The notes beneath the pieces were generated by a model. That model saw only the letters and a program-made list of their open reading frames with translations, was not told the DNA's origin and made no database searches. The position numbers and the translations under genes were made by a program. This document shows positions 21,592 through 32,609 of a stretch of 49,860 bases of DNA, in pieces. The number at the start of each line of letters is the position of its first letter. The first letter of the stretch is position 1. The stretch covers positions 2,147,091 to 2,196,950 of the forward strand of contig JAHNZQ020000181.1 in assembly GCA_019155205.2 (NCBI GenBank), in the 5' to 3' direction. Origin of the DNA: Gracilaria vermiculophylla. Its lineage: Eukaryota; Rhodophyta; Florideophyceae; Gracilariales; Gracilariaceae.

Positions 21592-22365
21592 TCAAATTGT
21601 ATCTTGAATCGGCATCTGTGCACCTGTAGATCGTAAGAGTACGTTGCTCACTGACGAAAATCCGCTTAAATGGTATGATGTTCCGCCAAATAAAGCCGGA
21701 GTCTCGCCACTAAAATTCGTTCTGAACCTATCCAATTGGCTATTGGTTTGGGGATGAGACGCATTCATGAAGTAATGCTTTAAACCCAATAGGATACAAA
21801 CGGATTCGAAGTACGTGGAGGCCAATTCGGTCTCGCTGTCCGTGATGTGGTATAAAGGTGCACCATACGTATATACCAAGTTTGACAGGAATGCTTCCGC
21901 TAGGACGGTTGACGTTATGTTTTTCAGGAGAGTTGGCTCTTGTCAGCCTATAAATCATTTTGGCGGTTACAAGCACGTGCTTATAGCCCTTGAGAGTTTC
22001 CGGTAGCGTTTTCAGTAACTCAAGAGCGATAAACTTCAAGGAACCGGCAACTTGAAACAACATTAAGTATTTCCTTTTTTGTGCACCCCACCTCGGGTTC
22101 TGACAGAAAACAGCTAGTAAGCCGAAAAGGTATAGAACTTATGCGCGAGCAGGTGCCATAAAAAATCTCGCGTCAAGGTTGAGACCTTCCATGGACCACC
22201 TGGATGGTCCGAGAGCACAGAAACGTGTCCTAGATTCAGTACCTGCTGGTGTGAAAATTTTTGCACCATGTTTTGGGGTACACCATCCATAGTTGATTTC
22301 CGCACCAAGTTTTTTTCGTGGTCGTTTTCAAACTGAGATTCATTCTGACCTACAAATGAAAGCAA
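21592..22365 (-). pseudogene. Integrase of F2
   Basis: The zinc-binding domain lies in 22365-22114: the LNLGHVSVLSDHPGG block with spaced His residues, then TLTRDFLWHLLA. The core spans two frames. 22063-21740 has LKFIALELLKTLPETLKGYKH where members have the first catalytic Asp. 21879-21592 has YGAPLYHITDSETELAS (second Asp) and HPQTNSQLDRF (the third acidic site, Asp instead of Glu). Frameshifts and substitutions make it inactive. It joins element cDNA to the chromosome. Confidence 0.85.
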
Positions 22366-22665
22366 CTCCTTGCAGTACCTGTCGGTTACCTGAGTCCATT
22401 AGATTTGCTCCTTAGTTATCGGCTCCGGTATGAGTCCCGTAACCAAAAACATACTCACTTTCCTGTCTTTACTGTCTTCATCATTCTATAAGGCTTCGTG
22501 AAGCCCAATACTTGTGGTTATTTAATTATTCCCAGTCCATCGCATCTTACAACATGGAATTTCTTCCCCCAAGCGTTGCTCTTGCAACCAATCGCTATGC
22601 AAGCAAGACAGCGCGTACACCACAATGTGCTTCATTCCCCATCGATACCCAACTTCATAAATAAA

Positions 22666-23022
22666 CTACAATAAGGGCAATCTCCATGTGGTCAGTCGCC
22701 CAGATACATTCGCAAGGCCGAGAGTCCACGATAAAGCATTTTTGCCCATCTGAAGAGAGAATCTAACTCCATACGAATAGGAAATGAGAATCATCAGTCT
22801 CCGTGATACCGCGAAGTATTCCTTTTCATGTACTGAATATTTCCTTTCCACCGTGATCAGGGCTCCACTTCTATATGCGATTGATTCTTTACTGAAATTT
22901 CCCGGCCTCATATGGCAGTATCCTCGACGAGAGGCGTATGCTTCAGTATCGAACGTGTACAAACGTCCTCGTATGGGCACGGCTAACACCATTGGGAGAA
23001 GCAGCGCATCTTTAATGGCCAA
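22666..23022 (-). pseudogene. RNase H of F2
   Basis: A 118-codon frame: YTFDTEAYASRRGY at the start, then IAYRSGALITVERKYSVHEKE, FAVSRRLMI, a degenerate MGKNALSWTL where TDH-ALxWL is usual, and SGRLTTWRLPL. This is the standard gypsy RNase H order. The DxH-type catalytic site is damaged. Confidence 0.85.
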
Positions 23023-23039
23023 AAAAGCCTAAACCTCAT

Positions 23040-23810
23040 CGTCCTCTAGGTTCTCAAGGCTTTTCAGTTGGCTTTCCTGTAATCTTCTGTTCAAGGGAGC
23101 GGCAATTTTGGCGAGTACATCGATAAACAGAAGATATAAGTTTTAGAAGCCAAAAAATGAACTGATATCTATTTGGTTGCTTAGACGTTCCACTCCTTGT
23201 ACCGTTTTGATGTTTTCTTCGGCAAATTTTAATTGGCTGGGACTTATTATGTGTAGCGAGTGCTCCACCCTCTGGTCAAAGACCGTAACTGTCTTCAGCT
23301 TTAAAGTCACCCCCGTCTACTGGAGCAATCAAATTACATTTTCTACATGGCTGAAAAGATCCCTGATTGTACGGGAATAGCTTTTTAACGTCTTCAAAGC
23401 ATACCAAGGCGATTTTACATTTTTGCTTTCGAGAGGGCGATGTTTGGAGCTTTCTGGAACGTGGCGGGTGCGCTGGGAAAACCAAACGGCACTGGTCAAA
23501 ACCGGTAAGACATGTATGGCACGAATACTGCGTTTCATCCCTTTCCCATTCCGGAAAATCCACTTATTGGCAGCCAAAATTGGCATCCAAGATAGTAATT
23601 ACTTTTCCATTTCCAAACGATTCAATTAAATCGTCTACTCGGGGTATTGGGCGTGAATCTCTCGCCATCACGGCATTTTAAATTTCGATCGTCAGGAAAC
23701 AACCTCATCTGGGAGTCTCCCGTTTTCTAGACCAGTACAACTGGGCTGCCTCTCTCGGACGTGGCGCTTTCTATCACGCCTTCTTTCAGCATGAGGTCAA
23801 CTCATTAGAG
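23040..23810 (-). pseudogene. Reverse transcriptase of F2
   Basis: The order of motifs is clear across shifted frames. LKEGVIESATSERGSPVVLV near 23790-23735 is the RT N-terminus. ITILDAN near 23600 is the first catalytic Asp. DFPEWERDETQY and the FDQCRLVFP region follow. The catalytic YxDD block near 23400 is degraded, but its flank DLFSHVENVI survives. RKHQNGTRSGT lies further on. At least four frameshifts or stops interrupt it. Confidence 0.78.
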
Positions 23811-23986
23811 TTCTGTCTCTCGTGCTCTCGTTTCGGTGCGGTATTGAGCATGATGGACTGTCTTAGCTCGCGGAATGGTTCAATCCGGTGCTTTTTAGCC
23901 TTGATGGGGCCCATCTGGGCCGTCTACATAGATCTGATTGGTTCCAATTTTTCGAAAATTCTGCGTCTCAGGACGTCTCCCACTCA

Positions 23987-24238
23987 TCAAATGTTCATAT
24001 TTTTCTTCTCATTGGTAGTCCAGTCCTTTTGGAAAGCGGAATCGATGTCTGCAACCCCATTTTTAGGTTCGTCGCTCTCGTCGACCGCATGCGGTGAAAT
24101 GGGAAATACTGCGCTTGGGGTGGGGAGCGCACAGCCGAGAATGGTCTGTCTGGGACTTTTCAAAACGTGGTCACTCAAGTTAGTGAGAAACAACTTGAAC
24201 GATGCGTTTGGTGTTTTATCCACGATCTCATCGGTCAT
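23987..24238 (-). pseudogene. Protease-RT linker region of F2
   Basis: An 83-codon frame. ASFKLFLTNLSDHVLKSPRQ with CALPTPSA aligns with FRIVLTNLKESPFRLQKG and VLPTPAG in element A, the region between protease and RT. The protease DTG itself is not seen, so the element is cut upstream of this point. Confidence 0.7.
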
Positions 24239-24644
24239 AAATGTGAACTGACAATCTAATAGGCAGGAGTCGGTTTTAAAGTACCAAGTATCGGACTAGG
24301 TTACAGGTAGCTTAAAAACATATTCTGTGGGACGGTCAAAGCACGAAATTGTGTGCGAAATGTACCTTGTCAGACAAACTATCTGCACGCACCGGTTTTT
24401 ATTACAATGTGGTTGTTTGTGCCAAAGATGTTGGAACATATTTGCGATACAGGGGCCTTTGTCGCAAACAATCACACATGTACGTTGGCAAATCGCCTTG
24501 AATTCATGATCAATGAAGAAGGTACACAGGATAGAGTCTAGCGCCAATTGTTTGACATCGATGTACTGCATGCAGACGGATGGATGTTTTACGATTAGTT
24601 GAAGGTAAATGGTGCCCATGGTGGGAAATGGACGTAGACGGGTG
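24239..24644 (-). other. Unknown fragment between F2 pol and its 5' LTR
   Basis: Occupies the place where gag should be. The minus frame 24742-24296 includes a Cys-rich segment with TCVIVCDKGPCIANMFQHL. This loosely recalls the Asp-containing part of cut-and-paste transposases (VCDG..xN..MF pattern of P-like elements), but the match is weak. It may also be a diverged gag leader. Confidence 0.25.
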
Positions 24645-25150
24645 TAGTGAAATAGCCTGCGAGCGAGAAAAGCACATGAAGACGTCCGAATCTTCCTCTG
24701 CAGAGGTGGTTCGGCGGTAGAACCCTCTCGAGGGAACAACACGACAATGTCGGGTGAAAGACCGAGGTTGCCTCGGAAGCACTTGGTGGGAGAGGTATAA
24801 AAAAGATCCCCACTTTTAGAGTGTCAGAGTGTGTGGTGCCTTCGTGGAGGAAAAAGATGGGAAACGGAGGAGAGAGCACGGGTCACGAGATGCACAAGAT
24901 AGAGGATATACAACCCAGATGGTAAAAATGGAGGTCGCCGTAAGGCAAACAACAGCGAGCAGTAAAGATCTGTGTACTAAAAGGGAGCGCAGCGAGACTG
25001 GTAATCTCCTAAATATGAGCGCTCTCATCGATCAAGACGGATGAGCAACCGTATGCTGCGGGCTATACCTCGTGAGGGGGAAATATTGACGTATATGGAA
25101 GGCTCAGGGCCGGAACCTTGGTTACCTTTTACTGAAGTCGGTGGCGGTAG
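24645..25150 (-). repeat. LTR-2 copy 2, 5' LTR of F2
   Basis: The reverse complement aligns over its length with 7736-8242. Both copies diverge from each other right after CACTACAC, which marks the inner LTR end (about 24645). The outer end merges into R2 near a TAGCGC at about 25146. A TATAAAAA lies at 24797-24804 on the plus strand, that is, antisense to pol; it is lost in copy 1. Confidence 0.7.
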
Positions 25151-25430
25151 CGCCGGGGCCCGGAAGTACTATTGGGCTATTTAAATAAATTGTGATTCAC
25201 TAAATAAATAAATACCCGTCCACTGGGGCCACTACCCGTGCACTGTCTCAGGCCCCAGTCCCACCGGGAGATCCCCGTGCCACACGTGTAGGACTTGTGC
25301 CACTGGTCACTTGCGTGAGGCCTAGTCATATCAGACTTCTAACGCGAGTTTTTCGGTAAAAGTCCGTATACGGAAGTATCCCCGAACACGGCCGTGCACT
25401 TCAAATGGCATCTACGAAAAGGGTTCTGCA
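25150..25430 (+). repeat. Repeat R2, copy 2
   Basis: Matches the reverse complement of 5985-6262: the ATTTAAATAAAT and TAAATAAATAAATACC block, GGGGCCACTACCCGTGCACT, GGGAGATCCCCGTGCCA and ACGGCCGTGC. It lies on the outer side of an LTR, as copy 1 does. Confidence 0.6.
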
Positions 25431-27880
25431 GGTGTATATGCAGAAGATATTCATGAATTTGAGTTCGTATCTGCTTTTTACTGACCAGATTAGGCGCTAA
25501 AACCGTGTTCAAGACGACTATACAGGTTGGTTATTGTGTAGCTGAGACCCAAAAGGTAATAAAAACTTTATAATTTTCATATTTAATTTAACGAAGTAGG
25601 TCCCCCTAGTCAGTTTCTTGATCTTTACTTGCAAGCATTTGGCTTTAAACGTACTAGGTTCCTGGCAATCTGTGTTAATCCCATTCTTTGTTCGATTGGG
25701 GGCAGCCCCAAGTCCAACTGTTACTCACTTTTCTCTTCTGGGTCTTCCATGGGCCTCGGCATCCCGGAATCCGGGGTGGTGACCAGTTGGAAATTCCGTA
25801 GCTGATGCTGCGGCGTTCGTCGATTGTTGGTTCTGATCCCAGGTGGTTGCGTCCAGCATCCTTGCGCTACAAGAACCATCTTATGCTGATTTTCATCTAA
25901 CCTGCAGGAGAATTGTGCGTTGTTGTGGGGTCACACCGGGGCATGCAGTATACAAATGGTGGAATCGTAGGCCGAAAAAACAGGAGGTTAACGTTGAAAT
26001 ATCTCTAAGAGCTGATGACCCAATGGTATTGCGTAACGCATGCGAATTCTGTATGAATTGTGACGTTGTCATTCGGAACGAAGCTTGCTGGCTTTCTAAC
26101 GTAATCGTCCAGTGAGACACGACGAGCACAGCCCAATTATCACCATCAGTTTCGGGCAGTGGCGTTGCCAATCCAGGTCTGGAGGGCACTGTATATGACC
26201 AGGTTGATGATGGAGCAACAGCCTGGAGGCCGTTTGCGTCTAACCAATGAACCGGTGCACGCGAAACCGATTGGCAGCCAAAAACGCGAATGGTCTGGGG
26301 AGCGCAGGAGTGGGTCGATCTAGAACAAGAGACCATATGGTATGCAGCGTGGTAACAACAGCAACGAAAGGGTTGTACGCACAGGATAGCTTGTGAAGTA
26401 CGACGCCCTACAGGTAGGTTTTTCATTGCACTTTGCCGATTCACCGGACTCCGGTTTTGCCCTATGTATGTCAACGGTTAATGTCGCGGGCGCGATTCAC
26501 GTCCATTTGCAGGGAAGACTCCGGAATAGCCGACCCGGCACGTGTCACGCGACGTTGCACGTGCGCTGGACAGCCTTCCGGCACGTGCGCGGCAACTGCG
26601 CGCGGCCCGCTGGCCACAGTATGTGTGCTGGATGGCACATGCTTTTCACGGTTATTTTAGCATTTTCGATATTTCTTAAATTAGTTATTTCGGCCATATC
26701 GGCCTAAGCGCTACAGTACTTGGCGCAACAGCTCTCCGGCCGTCACGCCCAGGAAACAGCACCAAGCAGGATCTTCGGTTTGAGCCTGCCGCCCGCGAGC
26801 GTTACTTTATCCACCTTGAGGATATGCGCTGGGGACTACATAAAACAACCGCCCGTGATGCTGAGAATCATTGTCTGGAGTGTTTTTTCCTTCCTCCAGG
26901 TTTGCCCTCGAACGAGAGTAGCCCCACCGGACCTCCAGTACATCTCTTTTCGGACTACATACGCCACCCGCTCAACATGATTCCAGTTGGTACCGGTTTG
27001 TGATGTTCTCGGAGTATTTTAAGGTGGTGGTCGCAATAAGACGGCACTTAAAGTTCTTCTTACTTTATGCCATTTTATGTTTAATGAAACGGTCTGTAAT
27101 CGCACATTCGAAGTTAGGACACGAAAATGTGGCACAGTTGGCGGTACACGCGGAGTCAATTGATAAACAAAAGAAGGGTGACGGGTCTACTAAGCACAAA
27201 AAGTAGCCCAACCTAAAATTATAGTTTGAATGGTATGCATATAGATAAAAACAGCAAAAGAAGAGCTTTGGGCAAAGGATGGCTAACAGGCTTACGGCAA
27301 GCAATTGGGAGTAGCAAATACAGCGCTTGTGGGTCGATAAGCCCTACTAGTGTCCCCGGCTAACCTGTTGGTCGCCCATACGTCCCTCAGCGGTGGAATC
27401 ATAGTTATAGGATGCTTACGTTTATGTAGCAGTTAAATATGAGCTCATACCTCTCTCTAAATATAGTGCAGAGCTCTGATTCTCCGCTAACCATCCACGT
27501 CGCGACAGTGTCCGATCTAGTGGACCCCGCCAATCTGCCAGATGGAGCGTATTGGCATCAATAACAGTCAACCCCTACTTCATAGACTAGTGACAGCTAA
27601 ACATATTGTAAGCTCTCTTGCTACGCCACATACCAAGTCAAAAAGTCAAGTTGTTTTCTCAGTGTATTAGATGAGCGTCATCCCTCTCACAGAGATACGC
27701 CGCTCAGCACGTACTACGCACTCGACTCGCGTCACCGAGAAAAAGCATCGAGCCACTGGTTAAGGTCTGAGGTAATAAAGTGTTTATTTAACAGTTGCCA
27801 GTGATATCTGTCCGGGTTTTGGTTCTCTTTCCCGGTTTTTTGGTTTTTTCTTCACTTTCTTTATTAAAGTTCGAGGGTTA
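25431..27880. other. Unassigned 2.4-kb stretch
   Basis: No recognised gene. The longest frame is 25893-26474 minus (193 codons); a plus frame at 25843-26115 has several Cys and Trp residues. Neither has a recognisable domain. The centre (26500-26600) is GC-rich with three CACGTG hexamers. The right part (27200-27700) shows nothing. Undetected introns could hide a host gene here. Confidence 0.35.
26539..26587. promoter_or_regulatory. Cluster of three CACGTG boxes
   Basis: CACGTG occurs at 26539-26544, 26558-26563 and 26582-26587 within a local GC-rich island. CACGTG is the palindromic site of many bHLH and bZIP factors. No gene start could be tied to it, so a regulatory role is only a possibility. 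Confidence 0.25.
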
Positions 27881-28213
27881 CATTCTGCGCTTGGTACTTG
27901 ACAAAGTTTTTACTGCTTCGATCTGCCTGCCTCTCTAGTTCGAGCTACCTACAGTCGGTACTCACGCTTTTGTACTATTATACGCGCGCAACTCTCCACG
28001 GACTGTCTGATTATCAGTTTCAAAGATTGCTCTGGGCTCTCGTAGCCATGCTAAGATTACGTGTTCGTGAGAACGGTTCTCTGCTGGTAGTGTACTAGAA
28101 GTTGCGTGGAAAAACGTGATTGTATCTGCTAACACGTATAAAACTGACCACTCTCGTGCTAGCCAAAATATCTGAGTCATTAATTTCCATACCGATCCCT
28201 CTCTAGATTCTCT
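27881..28213 (-). repeat. Probable 3' end and LTR of the copia element
   Basis: This lies directly downstream of the copia RNase H stop (28214). A purine-rich AGAGAATCTAGAGAGGGAT on the minus strand (about 28213-28195) is placed like a polypurine tract, and the DNA beyond would be the 3' LTR. No second LTR copy exists in the window to confirm it, so the limits are guesses. Confidence 0.35.
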
Positions 28214-29205
28214 TTATCCTGTAGATGTGCATGAAATATTATGTAGTGCGCTTCCGAAATCCACAGACACGTTTCCTTCGTAGAGCTCTAACTCCAAACT
28301 GAGGCTCCTAGGGCTGTCTGTCTTGGTCAATGGGTCTGCGTAGTTCGTATTTCCGGGGATCCAAATCATTCGACGGATATTACCCGTTTCAAACTCATAC
28401 CTGATCACTGAAATGTCGCCACGAATAGACCTATCGGCAGCATATCTGCATTTTAAAAGAGTAGCAAACAGGTCCTTTGAGTCCACAGTGATACAAAGGC
28501 CAACATGAACCCGTAATGGAGATGAAAAAGACCTAGTCAACATCTTTCTCTCGTCTATGGTTGCGCCGGCGGCCAACGCTTCGGCGAATACAATTGACTT
28601 GACGGGCCTTCTGGTCTTATGGGAACTCTACTTGATAACATGAACAACGGCATTGTTCTGTAATTTCCCAAAAAGGAGCCCAGCTACGAATCCAAGCTAT
28701 CCATAGTCTTCGAATCGACTTGCATCCGAGAAAAAGCAACTGAAGCTTTGTACTCACTATTTCCAATAGGTCGTGCAAACTTCAGCGATTTGCCCTTCCT
28801 CTTCAGGTTTCTGACCATGTTTATCTGCGATACAAGATCCTTGACAAGTAGCATAGGACCATTCTGCTGCAGATAACTAGCGGTACACGCGTAGAATGGT
28901 GACGTTGCGACTCCCAACCACCCAATGCTGCTGTTGAGAGATCTGAAAGCTGCCAGTTCGATACTGTTCAAGTGAGAGTCTTACTGTTTTCCACGCATTC
29001 GAAATATAGTTGGCTCCTGAATCCGTTGCATTTTTCCATCTCCATTGATCGTGACTGTCGAGTCCTCGGCTTGCAAAAAGATGAGCCCGTAGACATGAAT
29101 TCTACCAGATCCATACAAAATACTCCCCAGCTTGTGGGCCGTGCCAATTTTTTCAATGACGACCTCTAGCTTCTTCATTTCTCCTCCAAACAGAACATCG
29201 TCCAC
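28214..29205 (-). pseudogene. Ty1/copia pol, 3' half: end of RT and RNase H
   Basis: Reads from the insertion point of element B downward. DDVLFGG, the right part of the copia RT catalytic motif, starts at the junction (29205). It is followed by the frame 29204-28981, then 28971-28684 with SLNSSIGWLGVATSPFYACTASYLQQ, the copia region just after RT. RNase H (28576-28214) has VDSKDLFATL, RSIRGDISVIRYEFETGNI and WIPGNTNYADPLTK, all diagnostic for copia. Stops at 28968 and 28684 break it. The N-terminal half lies at 39707-40250. Confidence 0.88.
29201..29205. other. Left target-site duplication of element B (TCCAC)
   Basis: TCCAC lies immediately before the LTR start TGTGGT (29206) and is repeated at 39707-39711 right after the other LTR. 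Five bases is the size expected for this integrase class. Confidence 0.93.
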
Positions 29206-29761
29206 TGTGGTACTGTCATCCCTCCTTTCCAGGTCGTAGAGCACATCGTCCGTTAGGAGTTTTTGTTGACTCCAAAAGGTGCGTGTTCCTAAAGGTGATC
29301 TCCGGTATCCGCTGTCGCGAGCCGGGAGATTTCTTAGAGAAGATCCGCAAACACCAAGCGGAGGGGGAGGTTCACTGGGAGGACTATGCTCCTACAGGCA
29401 CTGCAATGATGCGACCTGGGGATCGGCGGCTTAGAAACCAGAGGACGATAGACGAGAGTCTCCAACCGGAAAAGTAGATGAAGACTCAAGGGTGATTGTC
29501 TTTACTTCCCCAGAGGTGGAGTTCAACCGGCAGCTTAAGTATCAAACCGGGAGCCCGCCTCGGCAGGTCTTACTACTGTAGTAATTACCTGCGTAAATTA
29601 ACTAACATAAATAATAATTCTACCGTCCGTTAAGGATACTGTAGTGCACGCGGGCAGAATTATGCACCATGTGGCTCGGTAAATAAAATAAGAGCCCTCC
29701 TTAGGAATATTATGCCATAAGTCCACACTATCACTTTTCCCTTAGGAGCCACTGTACCACA
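29206..29761 (-). repeat. 3' LTR of element B
   Basis: A 556-bp LTR with inverted terminal hexamers TGTGGT and ACCACA. It contains a plus-strand (antisense) frame at 29283-29477 that is conserved in the other LTR (39228-39422). Confidence 0.93.
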
Positions 29762-29774
29762 TACCCTCTTTCCT
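29762..29774 (-). other. Polypurine tract of element B
   Basis: On the minus strand AGGAAAGAGGGTA directly precedes the 3' LTR start TGTGGT. The same position in element C (48119-48132) is also purine-rich (AGGAAAGGGGGTA). It would prime plus-strand DNA synthesis. Confidence 0.75.
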
Positions 29775-30274
29775 AAATTTCACCTCGTCCTCGAGGTGCA
29801 TCTTGCAATTCCTTGATCCGTGGGGTGGCTCCTATCCGTGTTGCTGCAGGAGCGGCCTATGGCGATTGACACATTCTCTCCTTGAGGCGTTCCTTCATAT
29901 TTCCATCCTCCTGCGCGGCATACCGCCGCGGGCTCGTTTTTTTATCCCTTGCGTGGTTTGCGGGCCCTGCTCCTCCTTTACCGGGCTGCGTCTCCTCCTT
30001 CTTGGCGTAACCTGTTGGTGCTGCCGCGCCAGTCGGCGACGGGAGTTTCCGCGCATTCCAGCGTGCAGAGCGTGGTGCAGGCGCACAACTTCCGTTGACG
30101 GAGCATGGGTCAGTCCAAAGTGGACACCGACCCCCTTGAGGCATTTGACACTCCGATTCCTTCGAGGGTTCTTCTTCTGGAAATACCCGCTTCCTCGCGA
30201 CCGTTCATTCAATCACCGTGAAGCTGCAAGTCTCATAATTTTCTCGTCTGTGCCCCCGTCGGCCTCCACTGGAT

Positions 30275-32364
30275 ATGAACGCACCCCTCGCTATGGTGCT
30301 CTTTACCTCGCCTGATTCCGGTCGTCGGGCTTCTTCTTGAATTCCACGATGACGGCTAGACGCGGCTCCCCCCCGAGTGGTGCATATAACCACGAGTCGT
30401 TCCCCAAGTGGCGTCAGTTTTCTCTACTCAGGTGTTTCCACGTGTTTGCACGGCATTCATCCGGCTTCCTACACCTTCGGCATGTCTTCTCCGACTCCGG
30501 TGCCTACGTCTCCTTTGAATCCTGAGGTGTACCGCACCTCAACCGGTGCACCGTTCCGTCCAGGAGAGCATTTTGATCATCGCGCCGCACGGGTCTTCGT
30601 CCCTTTCCATGACAGGCGCGTAAGCCTCCCGTGCCCGTGGAGGATTACATTCACCACTTCGGCCCATACCTTCAGGCAATGCGATTCCACGCCGTACCAG
30701 AGGTTACGTGGAAAGACCAGAAGCGGAACCGGGTGGATTCCGATCGAGCTCATGGGCTCCACACTCCGGTGCACAGTGACAGCGCTCCAACCACGGTGGG
30801 GCACTGTGATACTCCCTACATCAGGTGCGCCGAAGAACGCGAGATTCAGGCGCGAATCCAGGTAATCCTTCACAAGAAGAGCTCACACCAACGAGCAGGA
30901 TGACCCGGAAGCATTGCTGATGGACGCTCTGCCCTCGCGGTGTTGCCCTTCGATTCCCCATACGATCGCCTCTACTGGCTCAACCGAAATCGTTGGGAGA
31001 CGCATCTTGTGGACGAGACTCGAGTACGCACCGCCTTCGGGTACCTCTATGGTTAGCATAACACGGAATTCCATTACATGCCTTCCGGGCAGCGTCAGAA
31101 GTACTACCTCAAGGTGAATGACTCCTGGAGGGATCACTGGGTATCCTCGCATCTCAGCGTGGCGACGCCCATGACCTTCGCGTACCACACCTTCGAGGTT
31201 CTGGATCCCCATGACTCCCTAGTGCGATATGTCATGTTGATCGCCTCGACGGAGTTCGCGGTTGGCACCCTGATGGCGTATCTCCAAGCAGCGGACGAAG
31301 GCTTAACCTCTTATACTCGATGCCGCGAAGGCCGCCTCTACTGGGAACCGTCGTATCAGCCGACCGCCCGACGTTTGCTCCCCTTGTCGGCGTCCATTAT
31401 CCGGGTTCTGGGCTCCTTAGGCATCCAAAACCTTATTTAGGGCTCCGCATGGCGTTGGTCTAAGGCGGAGACGCTGTTGGATTACAACCTACAGGTGGCG
31501 TGCAATGACACGCCGGGCTTCTTATTGTACGACTACGGCGAAGACAAGTTTCACCCCATTGTGAGACGTCCTAATGGAGACGATGAAGGGCGAGCATACC
31601 CTACCTTTACCCGTCTGGCGCCTTCTCGGGTTCCTCAAGTGCCACGGCTCCAAGTACCCGAATACAACCCTTTGATGGAGAGCCTGGCGCATGATACACC
31701 TCGTCGGCTACCGGCTCCGTCCCAGGATATGGACGCGCCTCCTGAGGTGATGACTCCGCGGCCCGCAGCAGTGCCAAGTGATTCCGCAATGGTAGCCGCT
31801 GTGTCTCCTATGGAAGAGGACGAGATTGCTCCCGTCCCGGTACTTTCAGCCCCAGTGGTGCAACCCCGATTGCGGAGCGTCCCTACGCCTGTTCTTTGGC
31901 CCCGCCTGCGGAGCGTTCCAGTTCCCGCTTCGCCGTCACCTCCGGTGTCACCGACTCCGTCTTTGGCTTTGCCGGCCTTCACTGCGGAACCTGCGGAATC
32001 CCGTCGGGGAGCCCCTGTCCCAGCTGATCCACCGTCCGCGGCTACTTCCGCGGCGGTTGTTGCGCCGTCAACGGAGGTGGCCGCTTCGGGTGCACCGTCG
32101 GGCGGGGTTTCCTGTGGGGCTCTGGAAGCTGCCTTCCATGAGTTGGTGCAGGCGTGCCTGGTGACGGGCAGTCCTGCTTGGGCTTCTCCTGTAGAGGCTC
32201 TGCGCGAGGCGAGTGCTCGGGTCTTCGAGCTCCACAAGGCCAGGGCAGACCGAGCCTCGATGGCGGCCGTCAAGGAAAGTCTGTCGGAGTTCTTCGATAG
32301 CCAAGCGCTCACGGCAAAAACGCGCCTCGAAGCGGAGTACACAACGCGATTTGGTGACCTGTAG
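30275..32364 (+). pseudogene. Antisense ORF (aORF) of element B, about 700 codons with stops
   Basis: ATG 30275 and stop TAG 32362-32364 match the start in C (48630) and the stop in A. The N-terminal half looks globular: FRPGEHFDHR, VFVPFHDRRVSLPCP, EDYIHHFGPYLQAMRF, then LYWLNRNRW and NDSWRDHWVS with AVGTLMAYLQA. The middle (about residues 440-590) is a Pro/Ala/Val/Ser-rich linker. The last ~100 residues are probably helical, ending LTAKTRLEAEYTTRFGDL. The last 295 codons (31477-32361) are uninterrupted. Earlier stops and shifts include 30333, about 31054 and 31438; C reads through two of these. It converges on pol, which ends near 32610. Plant Tat-lineage gypsy elements have antisense ORFs in a like position; no similarity to them or to any known domain is claimed. 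Confidence 0.72.
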
Positions 32365-32609
32365 GTGATAGAACCCTGGCGGATAAAAGATCCTTCCGAT
32401 GGAGAAGGAGCTCGATGAAAGGTAGTTCCAATATGACTCGACCGTGCCCGCGGGCTCAGCGACACGATGTGCCGCCGTGGGAGCATGCGAAAAGCGAGCA
32501 ACGACATTCTGGAGGCGAAAAAGTTAACTTCTGGTAGAGGATAGACTTCGGAGACGAAAAACAACTCCGGTTGGGGGCCTCGTCCCCCTTTCCTAAACGG
32601 TAGTGCCTA
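32365..32609. other. Intergenic spacer between convergent aORF and pol
   Basis: About 245 bp with no ORF. The homologous spacer in element A (10262-10711) contains the assembly gap. Confidence 0.5.

Larger units (their letters stand above)
17831..25150 (-). mobile_element. Second-family gypsy element F2, heavily decayed
   Basis: It has a minus-strand pol in the order pre-RT region (24238-23987), RT (23810-23040), RNase H (23022-22666), integrase zinc domain (22365-22114) and core (22063-21592), with an LTR-2 copy (25150-24645) at its 5' end. Gag is almost entirely missing, since only 400 bp separate the LTR from the pre-RT region. The 3' LTR was not found. Proteins are clearly diverged from family 1. 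The left limit is uncertain. Confidence 0.75.

Noticed and set aside
25893..26474. 193-codon minus-strand ORF
   Set aside because: No domain, no second copy and biased Ser/Thr composition; not enough to call a gene.
31635..32564. 309-codon minus-strand frame in the aORF region of B
   Set aside because: It is longer than the plus frame in places, but it is Ala/Gly/Thr-rich shadow coding opposite a Pro/Ala/Val-rich protein. The plus frame is supported by the same stop in A and B and by continuity with the N-terminal half seen in C.
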